Source of the DNA: Pantoea agglomerans NBRC 102470
Lineage (GTDB): Bacteria; Pseudomonadota; Gammaproteobacteria; Enterobacterales; Enterobacteriaceae
Direction of reading: 5' to 3'
DNA length: 64,000 bases
NCBI RefSeq assembly: GCF_001598475.1
Contig: NZ_BCZA01000007.1
Span: 248,001-312,000, forward strand
Of this stretch, positions 31,712-40,158 are shown one piece after another (the first letter of the stretch is position 1; the number at the start of each line of letters is the position of its first letter). The notes below the pieces were generated by a model, which was given only the letters and a program-made list of their open reading frames with translations, had not been told where the DNA came from and ran no database searches. The position numbers and the translations under genes were made by a program.

Positions 31712-31741
31712 TTTCCCCTCTGCCCGTTCGGAGAGGGGAAA
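31712..31741. terminator. Hairpin between the cytochrome gene and marC
   Basis: A perfect 10-bp inverted repeat (TTTCCCCTCT and AGAGGGGAAA) with a 10-base loop fills the gap between two convergent genes. No strong T-run follows, but its place suggests a bidirectional terminator. Confidence 0.6.
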
Positions 31742-31748
31742 TCCCGGA

Positions 31749-32417
31749 TTAGTGAAAGGTGCGCACCACTTCCAGCACGCCGTTAATGATAAACTGCACG
31801 CCCATACAGACCAGTAAAAATCCCATCAGGCGCGATATCGCCTCAATGCCGCTTTTACCCACCAGCTTCATGATGGCACCCGAGCTGCGCAGTGAAACCC
31901 ACAGAATCAGACTCACCAGCAGGAAGATCAGCACTGGCGCGACGGTGATGACCCAGGCCGGAAAGTCGACGCCGCTTCTTACCGTCGAGGCAGAGGAGAT
32001 GATCATCGCAATGGTACCTGGCCCGGCCGTGCTTGGCATCGCCAGCGGCACAAAGGCGATATTCACTGGCTCTTTGGCTTCATCCAGCTCATCCAGTTTC
32101 TGCTTTGCTTCGACAGAATGGCCGGCAGGTTTAGCCGGAAACAGCATCCGAAAACCGATAAAAGCAACGATCAGGCCGCCCGCCATGCGCAGGCCAGGAA
32201 TGGAGATGCCGAAAGTATTCAGCACCGCGCTGCCCGCATACCACGCCACCATCATGATGGCGAAGACATAGATGGAAGCCTGGCGCGCCTGTCGGTTGCG
32301 CTCCTGGAAGTTCATCTCACCCGCCAGCCCCAGGAACAGCGCCACGGTGGTGAGTGGATTGGCGAGCGGCAGGATCACCACCAGCCCCAGACTGACTGCT
32401 TTAATTAACTCCAGCAT
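31749..32417 (-). CDS. marC: MarC-family inner-membrane protein
   Basis: This 222-aa protein has six hydrophobic segments. It is nearly identical in layout to E. coli MarC (221 aa), with [42 protein letters not shown] and [20 protein letters not shown] stretches (each conserved in the family). Its function is unknown; despite its name it is not required for multiple antibiotic resistance. It stands alone here, not next to marRAB. Confidence 0.88.
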   Translation of the reverse strand: MLELIKAVSLGLVVILPLANPLTTVALFLGLAGEMNFQERNRQARQASIYVFAIMMVAWYAGSAVLNTFGISIPGLRMAGGLIVAFIGFRMLFPAKPAGHSVEAKQKLDELDEAKEPVNIAFVPLAMPSTAGPGTIAMIISSASTVRSGVDFPAWVITVAPVLIFLLVSLILWVSLRSSGAIMKLVGKSGIEAISRLMGFLLVCMGVQFIINGVLEVVRTFH

Positions 32418-32441
32418 GACAAATCGCCTTTTCCGTGGTGA

Positions 32442-33077
32442 TTAGTGCTTCGGACGCTCCAGCGCCTCAAGCAGTTCCGGAAAGAAGTCCTGCAGGATTT
32501 CAGGCGTCATCAGTTCGGGATACTGCATCAGATGCTCGCGGATACGCTCATTGATGTCCGGCAGCAGACGCTGGGCCGCAGCGCTGGCGGTGATTTTGTG
32601 CTTCTTCATGGCGCGCAGCAGATCGCCCGGCAGCGCGTCTTCGTCGTCGGCGTCATCCACCATCTCCAGCGCGTCCAGCTCGTCGAACATCTCCATCAGC
32701 GCTTCGGTCTGCGGCGTGCGCGACTCATATTCACGCGGATGTTCATCTTCCAGGAAACGCAGCATGGCGCGCATTGGCGTGCCGTCTGGCGTGGAAGGCG
32801 GCTCGGTGGCGAACCAGCTCAGCAGCTGATGCATGGTGACCTGATGAACGCGAAAGCCGCTGTCGACCAGCTCATCGGCCAGCAGCTCGGCGGTTTCGTT
32901 TTCAATCACGCAGATGTGAGTACGTTTGGGTTCGTACTGCTCCAGCCACTGGTAGATCTCTTCAATCACGCCATCGTCATACTCGAATTTTTTGGTGACA
33001 TAGCTGTCGTCCTGTTCGTGAACGCAGGCCTGAATCTGATCGGGGTCGAAGTAAAGTGCGATGTTGATGCCTTTCAT
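32442..33077 (-). CDS. Conserved hypothetical protein
   Basis: This 211-aa soluble protein is acidic in its centre (DDADDEDALPGD). The N-terminal strand-rich part MKGINIALYFDPDQI is followed by a helical tail. I do not recognise a family. Good codon structure, a single start with upstream RBS-like sequence AGGAC, and the lack of alternative frames support it being real. It lies 24 bases upstream of marC on the same strand and may be cotranscribed. Confidence 0.7.
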   Translation of the reverse strand: MKGINIALYFDPDQIQACVHEQDDSYVTKKFEYDDGVIEEIYQWLEQYEPKRTHICVIENETAELLADELVDSGFRVHQVTMHQLLSWFATEPPSTPDGTPMRAMLRFLEDEHPREYESRTPQTEALMEMFDELDALEMVDDADDEDALPGDLLRAMKKHKITASAAAQRLLPDINERIREHLMQYPELMTPEILQDFFPELLEALERPKH

Positions 33078-33208
33078 GCGTGCTGTCCTGTAGAAATCAA
33101 AACAACACTATAGCGCTCAACCCCAGGTTAAGGGAATGTCAGGCATCACAGCATGGGGGCGTTTAACGCTCCCCTCAGAGCAGAGAGGGGAGAGAGAAGG
33201 GAAGGAGA

Positions 33209-33718
33209 TCAGGAGATAAAGTTTTTGCCCTGCTTCAGCACTACGTCACAGGCTTTGGTTTTCAGCTTCTCACCCATTGGCGAGTTGCTCAGGCTTTGCA
33301 GATTCAACTGCTGGCCATTACCGGTATTCAGCAGACCGGCCACGCCCTGGGTGTAATCGGTTTTCTGTTCCTGCGCGGTGGTGGTGTTCAGACCGAGCTT
33401 GCTCAGCACCTGGTCTTTGACCGACTGCACGTTGTTTTTCACCACGTTATGTTCGACGCAGTACTGCATCACACCAGCGGCGTTGGTCATGCTGTTGGCG
33501 CTGACCGCTTTATCGCCGCCACCCAGCATGCTGGTAATGGTAGAAAGCGACATGCCGCCATTCTGCTGCGTGGTGCCGGTGGTGCTGCCGTTGTTCTGCT
33601 GGCTGAGCTGCGATGCTGCACTGCTCAGCTGATCCTGCCAGCTTGCCGCTGATGCACTGCCTGCGACCAGAAGTGCCGCCAGTCCCCATCCCCACGCACT
33701 GCGTTGTGCTTGCTTCAT
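33209..33718 (-). CDS. yjjA: DUF2501 secreted protein YjjA
   Basis: This 169-aa protein has a signal peptide (RSAWGWGLAALLVAGSASA). A low-complexity Ser/Gln/Asn-rich segment comes next, then a C-terminal helical domain with CVEHNVVKNNVQSVKDQVL and a conserved second cysteine in TKACDVVLKQGK. It matches the DUF2501/YjjA family of periplasmic proteins. Function unknown. Confidence 0.85.
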   Translation of the reverse strand: MKQAQRSAWGWGLAALLVAGSASAASWQDQLSSAASQLSQQNNGSTTGTTQQNGGMSLSTITSMLGGGDKAVSANSMTNAAGVMQYCVEHNVVKNNVQSVKDQVLSKLGLNTTTAQEQKTDYTQGVAGLLNTGNGQQLNLQSLSNSPMGEKLKTKACDVVLKQGKNFIS

Positions 33719-34264
33719 TTCAACCTCGGTATGTGCTTATTCAGTTTTCCTAAGAAAGGCTGACGGGCAGAAAGTTCCTGACTTCCTTTTATAAATAGCG
33801 TCTTAAATAGCACTTTGGGAATCTTCTGTAATAAGAGCGATAAAATATTCAGATGCTTGTGGGTGTTATTATTCTGTGAAGTGATTAACTGAAGGCAGTA
33901 ATAAGTACATCCCGCGGAAACATTATTTAATATCCTCACCATGTTTATCAGGAATCGTCCTGGTTTAAATTAAAGTTACCGCTTTGCTTATAGCGTGTTT
34001 TCTAAGCGATTGCGTCTGGTCTGGTAATATTTACCTGAGAAATCATATTAATGTAACTTCATGTATTTTGGTTATTTTATATTTTTATCGTAGCGGTGAT
34101 TTAAGCCGGGTTGCTGTTTTTTGATGCGATTTTCTGTGCCGTAATTAAATTGAGTTAGCGGAGTTTTTTATTATTCCGGCTTGCGAAATCAGCCAGAGTG
34201 TTCATGCTTAATCACTGTGTCAGGCAGTTGTGGCAGATATTAAATTTAAAACGGGAGCGATATT
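33719..34264. other. AT-rich intergenic region upstream of the DUF2382 genes
   Basis: These 546 bases have no supported gene. A 75-aa frame on the minus strand has no Shine-Dalgarno and no recognisable features. The composition is strongly AT-rich, suggesting promoters for yjjA and for the stress-protein pair. Confidence 0.45.
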
Positions 34265-34666
34265 ATGGCTGGACAGCCAGAGCACAATAATAATGCAGAG
34301 GTCACGCTTAAACTCGCTGAAGAGCAAATAGCCCTGACGAAGCAAAAGATTGTGGATGGACATGTCCGTGTTACCCGTTCCACAACTGAGCATGACGAGG
34401 TCATCAGTACACTGCTTAACCGGGAGAAGGTTGAGGTTGAGCATGTAGCGAAAGCGCAACCCGTTGAAACGATGCCCGAAATCAGGGAAGAGAACGGTGT
34501 ACTGATTGTCCCGGTAGTAGAGGAAGAAATCCAAATCGTCAGAAAGCTGGTGCTTAAAGAGGAGATCCACATCCGAAAAGTGCAGGAAAATGTTCCTTTT
34601 CAGGAGGTGGTGACCCGACGTGAGCAGCAGGTGAACGTTGAAAGAGATGACGATCAAATTAGCTAA
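34265..34666 (+). CDS. YsnF/AvaK (DUF2382) domain protein
   Basis: This 133-aa protein is almost entirely a DUF2382 domain: LAEEQIALTKQKIVDGHVRV, REKVEVEHV, VVEEEIQIVRKLVLKEEIHI and VTRREQQVNVERDDDQ. DUF2382 proteins such as Bacillus YsnF are stress-induced. The biochemical role is unknown. It starts after GGGAGC and is followed by a second, longer DUF2382 protein after 16 bases, so the two form an operon. Confidence 0.85.
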   Translation: MAGQPEHNNNAEVTLKLAEEQIALTKQKIVDGHVRVTRSTTEHDEVISTLLNREKVEVEHVAKAQPVETMPEIREENGVLIVPVVEEEIQIVRKLVLKEEIHIRKVQENVPFQEVVTRREQQVNVERDDDQIS

Positions 34667-34682
34667 CAGAGAGGAACCTATC

Positions 34683-35678
34683 ATGGCACATGAAAAAATC
34701 GTAACACTGTTCGATTCTGCAAATCAGGCAGAGGCCGCGAAAAGAAATCTCGTGAAAGCAGGCTTTTCTGATCGGGACATCAGTCTTATCAGTGGAGAAC
34801 GTTTGCAGGAGGAAGGACACTCTATCCGCCATCCGAGCATCTGGCAGCGTCTGTTTGGTCACTCCGTTGATAAAGAGCAGGCCGATGTTTACACCAGAGC
34901 GATGGACAAGGGCGGCGTCGTGCTGACCATCCGTACTGAGGAGGAGAAGCTGGCTCGCGCCATGACCATTCTCCATTCTCATGACTCGGTGGACGTTCCG
35001 TCACGTATGCAAAGCTCGGTTGAGAATGGCACCACCGCGCCGGGCATCAACCCGACGACGGCAGGCAAGCAGTTTGCCGGTGAGACCAACGACCGCCAGG
35101 TTGAACCGCGACGCACCTCACTGACCGGTGATGAGAGCGAAGCTGATATTCTGCGTCTCGCCGAAGAGCAGGTGGAAGTGGGTAAACGTCTGGTGAGCGA
35201 AGGCTCTACCCGTGTTCGCCGCTATACCGTGACCGATACCGTATCTGAAGATATTTCGCTGCATGAGCAGCACGCTGACATCTTCCGCCGTTCGGTGAAT
35301 GAACCCGCGCTGGCTGGTGAAGTGGACTGGTCAGAGAAAACCGTCGAGGTTGCTGAGACGCATGAGCAGCCGGTGATCAACAAAACGACCCACGTGAAAG
35401 AAGAAGTGGTGGTGCGTACCGACGGCAGCGATCGTACCGAGACCATTAACGACACGGTACGTCGTCAGGAAGTGGATATCGACCATGCACGAGGTGGTCT
35501 GGAGCGCGAACTGCCGGGTACGACCGCAGGGGTAAAACCTGCGACCGCCGCAGCAGGCACGCAGTCACCAGGTGCACATAACCGTGACCACAAAGAGAGC
35601 CTGACTGAGAAGGTGAGTGAGAAAGCCAGCGAAGTGAAGGATAAGGTCGGGAACAAGCTACACGACCACTCGCATTGA
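34683..35678 (+). CDS. Two-domain stress protein: YflT-like N-terminus plus DUF2382
   Basis: The 331-aa protein begins MAHEKIVTLFDSANQAEAA, like general-stress 17M/YflT domains. A linker leads to a DUF2382 domain from about residue 158 (ILRLAEEQVEVGKRLVSEG). A charged, repetitive tail follows (KESLTEKVSEKASEVKDK), like CsbD/LEA-type stress tails. An in-frame ATG at 34638 lies inside the upstream gene; 34683 is preferred because AGAGGAACC precedes it. Its 3' end and terminator are duplicated 1.26 kb downstream. Confidence 0.82.
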   Translation: MAHEKIVTLFDSANQAEAAKRNLVKAGFSDRDISLISGERLQEEGHSIRHPSIWQRLFGHSVDKEQADVYTRAMDKGGVVLTIRTEEEKLARAMTILHSHDSVDVPSRMQSSVENGTTAPGINPTTAGKQFAGETNDRQVEPRRTSLTGDESEADILRLAEEQVEVGKRLVSEGSTRVRRYTVTDTVSEDISLHEQHADIFRRSVNEPALAGEVDWSEKTVEVAETHEQPVINKTTHVKEEVVVRTDGSDRTETINDTVRRQEVDIDHARGGLERELPGTTAGVKPATAAAGTQSPGAHNRDHKESLTEKVSEKASEVKDKVGNKLHDHSH

Positions 35679-35792
35679 GGCGCTTATCCTGACAACAACA
35701 GGCGCTAATGGGCACCGCTGATGCCCGATGCTGAGCAAGCAAGATGCAAGAAGGGGCCAACCGAGAGGTTGGCTCTTTTGCGTTGTGTGGGG
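35567..35792 (+). repeat. Direct repeat copy 1: stress-gene 3' end plus terminator
   Basis: About 225 bases covering the last roughly 110 bases of the DUF2382 gene and its terminator recur at 36826-37054 with about 85% identity by eye. The two copies bracket a two-gene cassette on the other strand. Confidence 0.85.
35755..35781 (+). terminator. Intrinsic terminator after the DUF2382 gene
   Basis: GCCAACC and GGTTGGC form a stem around GAGA, followed by CTCTTTTG. The same hairpin recurs in the second repeat copy. Confidence 0.75.
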
Positions 35793-35847
35793 GGCAGGTG
35801 AGCGGTTAAGGTTGCGGCTTGTTGTCCGGGCTTTAGTCAGCACAGGG

Positions 35848-36057
35848 TTAACGGCGGTCTGGCTTTTCAGCAATCAGCCAAGTCAGGCCGTAAACAACCA
35901 GGCCCACAACAAGAACGAGCAGCGGAGCAATTATGCGCATGGCACCCTCATTCAGCGTGGCTGCCAAAAAAATGCCCACCACCATAGCCATTAATACCAG
36001 ACCGCCAGACACTTCGGCGATGAGCTTACGAAGAAGTCTAATAAGTTTCGATAGCAT
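35848..36057 (-). CDS. Small two-helix membrane protein
   Basis: This 69-aa protein starts MLSKLIRLLRKLIAEV and has two hydrophobic segments (SGGLVLMAMVVGIFLAA and IAPLLVLVVGLVVYGLTWL). Its ATG at 36057 lies 20 bases inside the upstream gene, implying translational coupling. The longer frame starting at 36222 overlaps that gene and is rejected. I do not recognise a family. With the 213-aa partner it could be an effector-immunity or exclusion-type pair, but that is inference. Confidence 0.6.
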   Translation of the reverse strand: MLSKLIRLLRKLIAEVSGGLVLMAMVVGIFLAATLNEGAMRIIAPLLVLVVGLVVYGLTWLIAEKPDRR

Positions 36058-36679
36058 TAATAAATTCTCTGGAGGCTGAGGGGTTTTTACGTAACATTTC
36101 ACCCATTTTGATGAAGTTTTGCAGGGGTTCTTCGAACATGAAATAGAGCATGTCGTAGTCGTTAATCCGCAGTTTTCGCCACAGTCCAGGGTTTTGTATC
36201 TGAAGTCGTCTGGAGGCTTCACAGGCGCGGGAAATCACGCCCTGAGCGATGACGCCGCCAGTCAGGCCACCGGTCAGTCCCCGGAGTGCCACGCGGGAAA
36301 TGAATGACAGCATGACACCACTGATGACCTTTGATCCCAGGTAAGAAGACAATGTAAGTTGCGTAGCCGTCCGGCTGGTCATTGACGTTGCGTTGCCTAT
36401 CAGCTTGTCATAAACCTTACGCAGTGCAGGTTCGGGAAGGTACTGCAGCGAATCATCAATGATGATATTAACGATTTTCGCTATCTTATTTCTGTCCCTG
36501 AAGGCCTGATAGACAGCCCGGCCAACGCGGACGTCGTCATGCATATTGCGTGACTGGATGCCTCTGCCGCCATCAGAAAGGTTTAAATCCTGAAAGGTTC
36601 GCTCCAGTCCCAGATAAAAATCCATCGGTACTGAAACTACGCCCGATAAGACTGAACTGGCGAGCATTGTTGCGTCCAT
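36038..36679 (-). CDS. Hypothetical protein with glycine-rich hydrophobic segment
   Basis: This 213-aa protein opens MDATMLASSVLSGVV with GAGGAA seven bases upstream. A central hydrophobic, glycine-rich stretch (VALRGLTGGLTGGVIAQGV, about residues 130-148) suggests membrane insertion. A helical C-terminus ends ASREFINAIETY. No family recognised. It overlaps the small membrane protein by 20 bases and lies between two copies of the stress-gene 3' end, so the pair looks like an inserted cassette. Confidence 0.65.
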   Translation of the reverse strand: MDATMLASSVLSGVVSVPMDFYLGLERTFQDLNLSDGGRGIQSRNMHDDVRVGRAVYQAFRDRNKIAKIVNIIIDDSLQYLPEPALRKVYDKLIGNATSMTSRTATQLTLSSYLGSKVISGVMLSFISRVALRGLTGGLTGGVIAQGVISRACEASRRLQIQNPGLWRKLRINDYDMLYFMFEEPLQNFIKMGEMLRKNPSASREFINAIETY

Positions 36680-36825
36680 TGCTTTTCCTCGGAAACCGTG
36701 TCCATTGATGAATTAACATTAAAATATTGTAACTGTCATGGCAATCTTTTGAGGGGCCTGACCGTGCCAAAATGACAGCTGTTTAAGATTATATGTAAAA
36801 AAACTTTCCTTGAAGTTTCAACGTG
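36680..36825. other. AT-rich upstream region of the two-gene cassette
   Basis: About 145 bases with no gene; probably the promoter of the minus-strand cassette. It joins the second repeat copy on the right. Confidence 0.4.
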
Positions 36826-36941
36826 CACCCGGCGCGTATAACCGCGACCACAAAGAGAGCCTGACTGAGAAGGTGAAAGATAAAGCCGGCGAAGTGAAGG
36901 ATTAGGTCGAAAACAAGCTGCATCATGACCATACGCATTGA
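36826..36941 (+). pseudogene. Remnant of a DUF2382-type stress gene (3' end)
   Basis: The frame reads YNRDHKESLTEKVKDKAGEVKD, then TAG, then VENKLHHDHTH and the natural stop. It matches the C-terminal tail of the intact stress protein ending at 35678. The rest of the gene is absent and there is a premature stop, so this is a non-coding remnant. Confidence 0.8.
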
Positions 36942-37014
36942 GGCGCTCATCCTGACAACAACAGGCGCTGATGGGCACTGATAATGCCTGATGCTGAGCA
37001 TGTGATATGCAAGA

Positions 37015-37044
37015 AAGAGCCAACCGCGAGGTTGGCTCTTTTGC
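37015..37044 (+). terminator. Second copy of the DUF2382 terminator
   Basis: GAGCCAACC and GGTTGGCTC stem around GCGA, followed by TTTTG. It could still stop rightward transcription; leftward, its A-rich side precedes the cassette promoter. Confidence 0.7.
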
Positions 37045-37081
37045 GTTTGTGGGGGAGGAGCCAGGGCCTTTTACAGGCCAG

Positions 37082-37759
37082 CTAGAAGATTAAACTTTTC
37101 CTGATAATCGCATTCAGCCAGACTTCGTCGCCGCGTCCGATACGAACATCACCGGTCTGCCAGATTTTATCTATTTCAAGAGCAAATCTCTTTACCGCTG
37201 TGTCCTCAGAGCCAGCCTCACTTTTTATCTCCATCGTATTTTTAGTCAGGAGGCTGCCGCCGGGAGTATTAATCCTCTCGATCAGTTTCTGTAACCCAGC
37301 CCTATCCATATCCGTAAATCTGCGCCCATCCTTTTCCCGTTCGCCGTGGCCATGTTTAAAAGAGAGATACCCTACGCCGCCAGGCTTCAGCGCCATGGCC
37401 AGTTTTGTCATGACGCCGGGTAGTTCAGCTTTGGAAACATGCAGCAGCGAGGCGCAGCACCAGATACCGTCATATCTTTCAACCGCATCCACATCCTGAA
37501 AGCGCATCTGTTCTACAGGCTTCCCGGATAACTGGCGGGCCAGCGCAACCAGCTCCGCCGAGGCATCAAAGGCTTCGACGATAAAACCCATTTCGCTGAA
37601 GGCTTTAACGTCACGGCCTGAACCGCAGCCTGCATCGAGAATGCGAGCACCCGGCGGCAGGCAGTCAATAAAAGGCGGGTAAAGCGCAGACATATCCACG
37701 CTTGCCGTATCGGTAAAAAACCGCTGAGCGTTCTGCCGGTAATAATCTTCGTTGTTCAA
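37082..37759 (-). CDS. Class I SAM-dependent methyltransferase
   Basis: The 225-aa protein has SAM motif I ILDAGCGSGRDVKAF (about residues 40-54), a motif II acid in VEAFDASAEL and WCCASLLHV. I place the start at TTG (37759), which overlaps the stop of the HNH gene as TTGA and gives an N-terminus LNNEDYYRQNAQRFF typical of this family. Its substrate is unknown; the fold suits small molecules, protein or RNA rather than classic DNA methyltransferases (no NPPY/DPPY motif). Coupling to a nuclease gene suggests joint action. Confidence 0.78.
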   Translation of the reverse strand: MNNEDYYRQNAQRFFTDTASVDMSALYPPFIDCLPPGARILDAGCGSGRDVKAFSEMGFIVEAFDASAELVALARQLSGKPVEQMRFQDVDAVERYDGIWCCASLLHVSKAELPGVMTKLAMALKPGGVGYLSFKHGHGEREKDGRRFTDMDRAGLQKLIERINTPGGSLLTKNTMEIKSEAGSEDTAVKRFALEIDKIWQTGDVRIGRGDEVWLNAIIRKSLIF

Positions 37760-38769
37760 AACAGGCTGTCTCCCTGTGCCGCTGGCTGCCACTCGTGGAG
37801 CAGAGAAAATTTTGCCGTATCCCAGCTGTTTTGCAGGAAGCTGTGCCGCAGCAGCGGCGTTGCGCCGGTCTGGCGGATTAACGTCTCCCGCAGTGGCAGA
37901 TGACTGTTAATAAAGTATTCGTTTCGATCATGCAGTCGCTGCAAAAGTATTATCGAAGGGATACGCGCAAATTTACCCTGGGCACCGCGATTACAGGTCT
38001 GGCAGGCCAGCACCAGATTCCAGACGCCGTTGAGGTTGCCGATTTGCTCGCTGAGCATCAGCGGCAGAAAGTGATCGACATCCGCCAGGTTCTCCTCACC
38101 ATCCGTCACGCCAATGGCACGGAAGCAGTAAAAACACCGGCCTTTCTGGTAGCCATTCAGGCTGCTGCGGCAGCTGGTAATGGTGACGCGGCGACCGCTC
38201 TGACGGCTGAAAAGCATCTTGTCATTATCGTCATAATCAACCGCAATCAGGTTGCGTGAAACGTTCATCGCCCAGGCTTCTTCTACCAGCCGCCATCTGG
38301 CATCCGTTTCCGCTTTCAGACTGGCAAACTGTTCGTTTTCCGTCAGCTGATAAAAGTTATCCGTAAGCCTAATGCCTTTATGGCTTCGCCGTTCATCCAG
38401 GAAAAAGCGTTTGTCGATCTCGGCGTGATTCACATTATGAAAAGCATCGATGACGTTAGCGAACCCGCGCTTAACGGTAATAGCAATTAATTGCTCTTCG
38501 CTGATTTCGCCTGCGTTGAATTGTCTGCATGCCTCCAGAAACTCGCTGCTTTTGCTGGTGATCTGCTTTGGCGCATGACGCAGGTGGGCACATAAATGCC
38601 GCACAAAAGGCACGGCCAGCGCTTCCAGTGTAATCAAATCGTTGTCCGGCTGCTTCAGGTCATAAAGCGCATGGGCAAGAGCAAACTTATAAGAGGCGAC
38701 GTTTTTGCCAAAAAGGATAACGCCGCGCCAGTAGTTTTCAAGGCGGGGATCGGCCTGGTAAAAGCGCAT
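37756..38769 (-). CDS. HNH endonuclease domain protein
   Basis: This 337-aa protein has a C-terminal HNH module: a zinc knuckle CFYCFRAI, the catalytic DVDHFLPLML, WNLVLACQTCNRG with a second CXXC, and a trailing basic region. The N-terminal 200 residues are helical with no known motif. The start at 38769 is chosen because AGGATCC precedes it; the frame extends upstream but has no better site. It ends in a TTGA overlap with the methyltransferase. A defence or toxin role is plausible; nuclease activity is inferred from the motif. Confidence 0.8.
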   Translation of the reverse strand: MRFYQADPRLENYWRGVILFGKNVASYKFALAHALYDLKQPDNDLITLEALAVPFVRHLCAHLRHAPKQITSKSSEFLEACRQFNAGEISEEQLIAITVKRGFANVIDAFHNVNHAEIDKRFFLDERRSHKGIRLTDNFYQLTENEQFASLKAETDARWRLVEEAWAMNVSRNLIAVDYDDNDKMLFSRQSGRRVTITSCRSSLNGYQKGRCFYCFRAIGVTDGEENLADVDHFLPLMLSEQIGNLNGVWNLVLACQTCNRGAQGKFARIPSIILLQRLHDRNEYFINSHLPLRETLIRQTGATPLLRHSFLQNSWDTAKFSLLHEWQPAAQGDSLF

Positions 38770-39146
38770 GCAGGATCCTGTTTTGCGAGACGGCTCGAAG
38801 AATTCACGTAACAGGATCACATAACAAATGCAGGTAAATGTAAACCGCAAAGGTGGGGAGGCGTTTGGGCGTTTCTAAGGGCGAACAGGCGCTGTAAGTC
38901 GATGGAGGCAACATCAGCGTGAATGGTAAGTAGAAGGAGAACAATCAAGCTAAAACGTTTGGCAATAACCGGATTTATTCAGGCAACTCAGTTGTGGGGC
39001 AGGTGCGCAGCAATGTCTGTCGCTGGTACGCGTCAGGCAGATCGTACTGCACTGAAAGATGAGCGGGCAGGGCGGTAAAAACGGATAACGGCGTCATATC
39101 TTCTTCGATATAATCAGGAGCTATCCGAACAGGTCGGGTCATTTAA
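38770..39146. other. Intergenic region with no supported gene
   Basis: About 375 bases between the HNH gene (leftward) and a small membrane-anchored gene (rightward). It must hold promoters for both. I see no RNA gene or repeat in it. Confidence 0.4.
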
Positions 39147-39608
39147 ATGCATCAGTTTGTTTATTTTATTTTCTCACTGCTGTCGTTAGCTTTCTTCATT
39201 TTGCTCATCTGCTATTGCTTCAAGCCTTTGCCCTTTAAAAAAGGGCTCCCTCCTTCTCCAGGAGAGATGAAAAAGATATCGGCTAACACTCCGATATTGA
39301 AAAAATTGGGCATGAACACGGAAGATTATTACTATGACAGCGACTTCCTGTATCAGCAGCGTGAAGGCGAAACGCTTTGCAAAGTTCCGCTGGAAAATAT
39401 TATCAGGATAAAAGTTACCGGAACTGAAGTCAGCAGTCGCCGGGTATGGTTGGTTCGTTACGTTACCGGAGCTTATAAAACCGAAAGGGAGTTCAGAGTC
39501 CTGAACAACTACACCCTTTTCAATCGGGATTTTGCCGGTTTTCTTGCCGCCGTGAAAGAGGCCAATCCAGCGGCTGAGGTGCAGGAAATGACCCTGGGGC
39601 GACTGTAA
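39147..39608 (+). CDS. Membrane-anchored hypothetical protein
   Basis: This 153-aa protein has one N-terminal transmembrane helix (HQFVYFIFSLLSLAFFILLI) and a cytoplasmic or periplasmic domain rich in beta-strand pattern (PLENIIRIKVTGTEVSSRRVW). No family recognised. The Shine-Dalgarno is weak. It is followed after 29 bases by a DUF1493 gene and may be cotranscribed. Confidence 0.65.
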   Translation: MHQFVYFIFSLLSLAFFILLICYCFKPLPFKKGLPPSPGEMKKISANTPILKKLGMNTEDYYYDSDFLYQQREGETLCKVPLENIIRIKVTGTEVSSRRVWLVRYVTGAYKTEREFRVLNNYTLFNRDFAGFLAAVKEANPAAEVQEMTLGRL

Positions 39609-39637
39609 AATGACAGGATTGCGCGGAGCGCTTTAGC

Positions 39638-40024
39638 ATGAGCAATGATATGGAACCCTCAATGGCGGACGTTATCGCTTTTGTCCGCGATTTTGCAGGA
39701 TGCAGACGTGAAATAATCGATGAAAATACCTGGCTGGAAAAGGATCTGGGGATTACCGGCGATGATGGTGTTGAATTGCTGGAGGAGGCCGAAAAAGTTT
39801 TCGGCGTGAGCTTTTCTGCAGAAGAAGGTGGTTTCAGGAAGGCGTTCTCTCTGAAAGAAAACGAATATCTTTTCCATAGTGAAGGCATCGATTTTTTTGG
39901 CATTGTTTATCTTTGCAGACGACTGCGCGGTATTCCTGCGCCTGTCATCCGCGATCTCTCTGTCGGCCAGCTGCATAGCGTGCTGGTTGAAGCGCTTAAC
40001 AAAAAAGAGAGAGTTACCCGATAG
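39638..40024 (+). CDS. DUF1493 (acyl-carrier-like) protein
   Basis: This 128-aa protein matches DUF1493: a helical acyl-carrier-like fold with WLEKDLGITGDDGVELLEEAEKVF around residues 28-50. The position that would carry the phosphopantetheine serine in true ACPs reads GDDG, with no serine, so it cannot be a normal acyl carrier. DUF1493 genes often lie in small enterobacterial clusters. The role is unknown. Confidence 0.78.
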   Translation: MSNDMEPSMADVIAFVRDFAGCRREIIDENTWLEKDLGITGDDGVELLEEAEKVFGVSFSAEEGGFRKAFSLKENEYLFHSEGIDFFGIVYLCRRLRGIPAPVIRDLSVGQLHSVLVEALNKKERVTR

Positions 40025-40158
40025 GCGCATCACCCAGGACGTGGCGTAGCCTTTTTTCAAAGCCTGGCGTCGATTAACAATGGCTTTGGGTTCCCTCACA
40101 CCGATGGTGAAAGAGTGATACCTGTGCTGATATCAGAAATACAACCTGAGGGAATAAA

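Larger units (their letters stand above)
36826..37054 (+). repeat. Direct repeat copy 2: decayed stress-gene end plus terminator
   Basis: This is the second copy of the repeat at 35567-35792. Homology runs from ATAACCGCGACCACAAAG through the terminator to GTGGGGG. It has drifted, including an in-frame TAG in the former coding part. Confidence 0.85.

Noticed and set aside
33715..33942. 75-codon minus-strand frame upstream of yjjA
   Set aside because: Lies in an AT-rich promoter-like region with no ribosome site and no recognisable protein features.
36057..36222. Longer 124-aa start for the 69-aa membrane protein
   Set aside because: The extra 55 residues would overlap the 213-aa gene in another frame and have low-quality, cysteine-rich sequence; the ATG at 36057 suits coupling.
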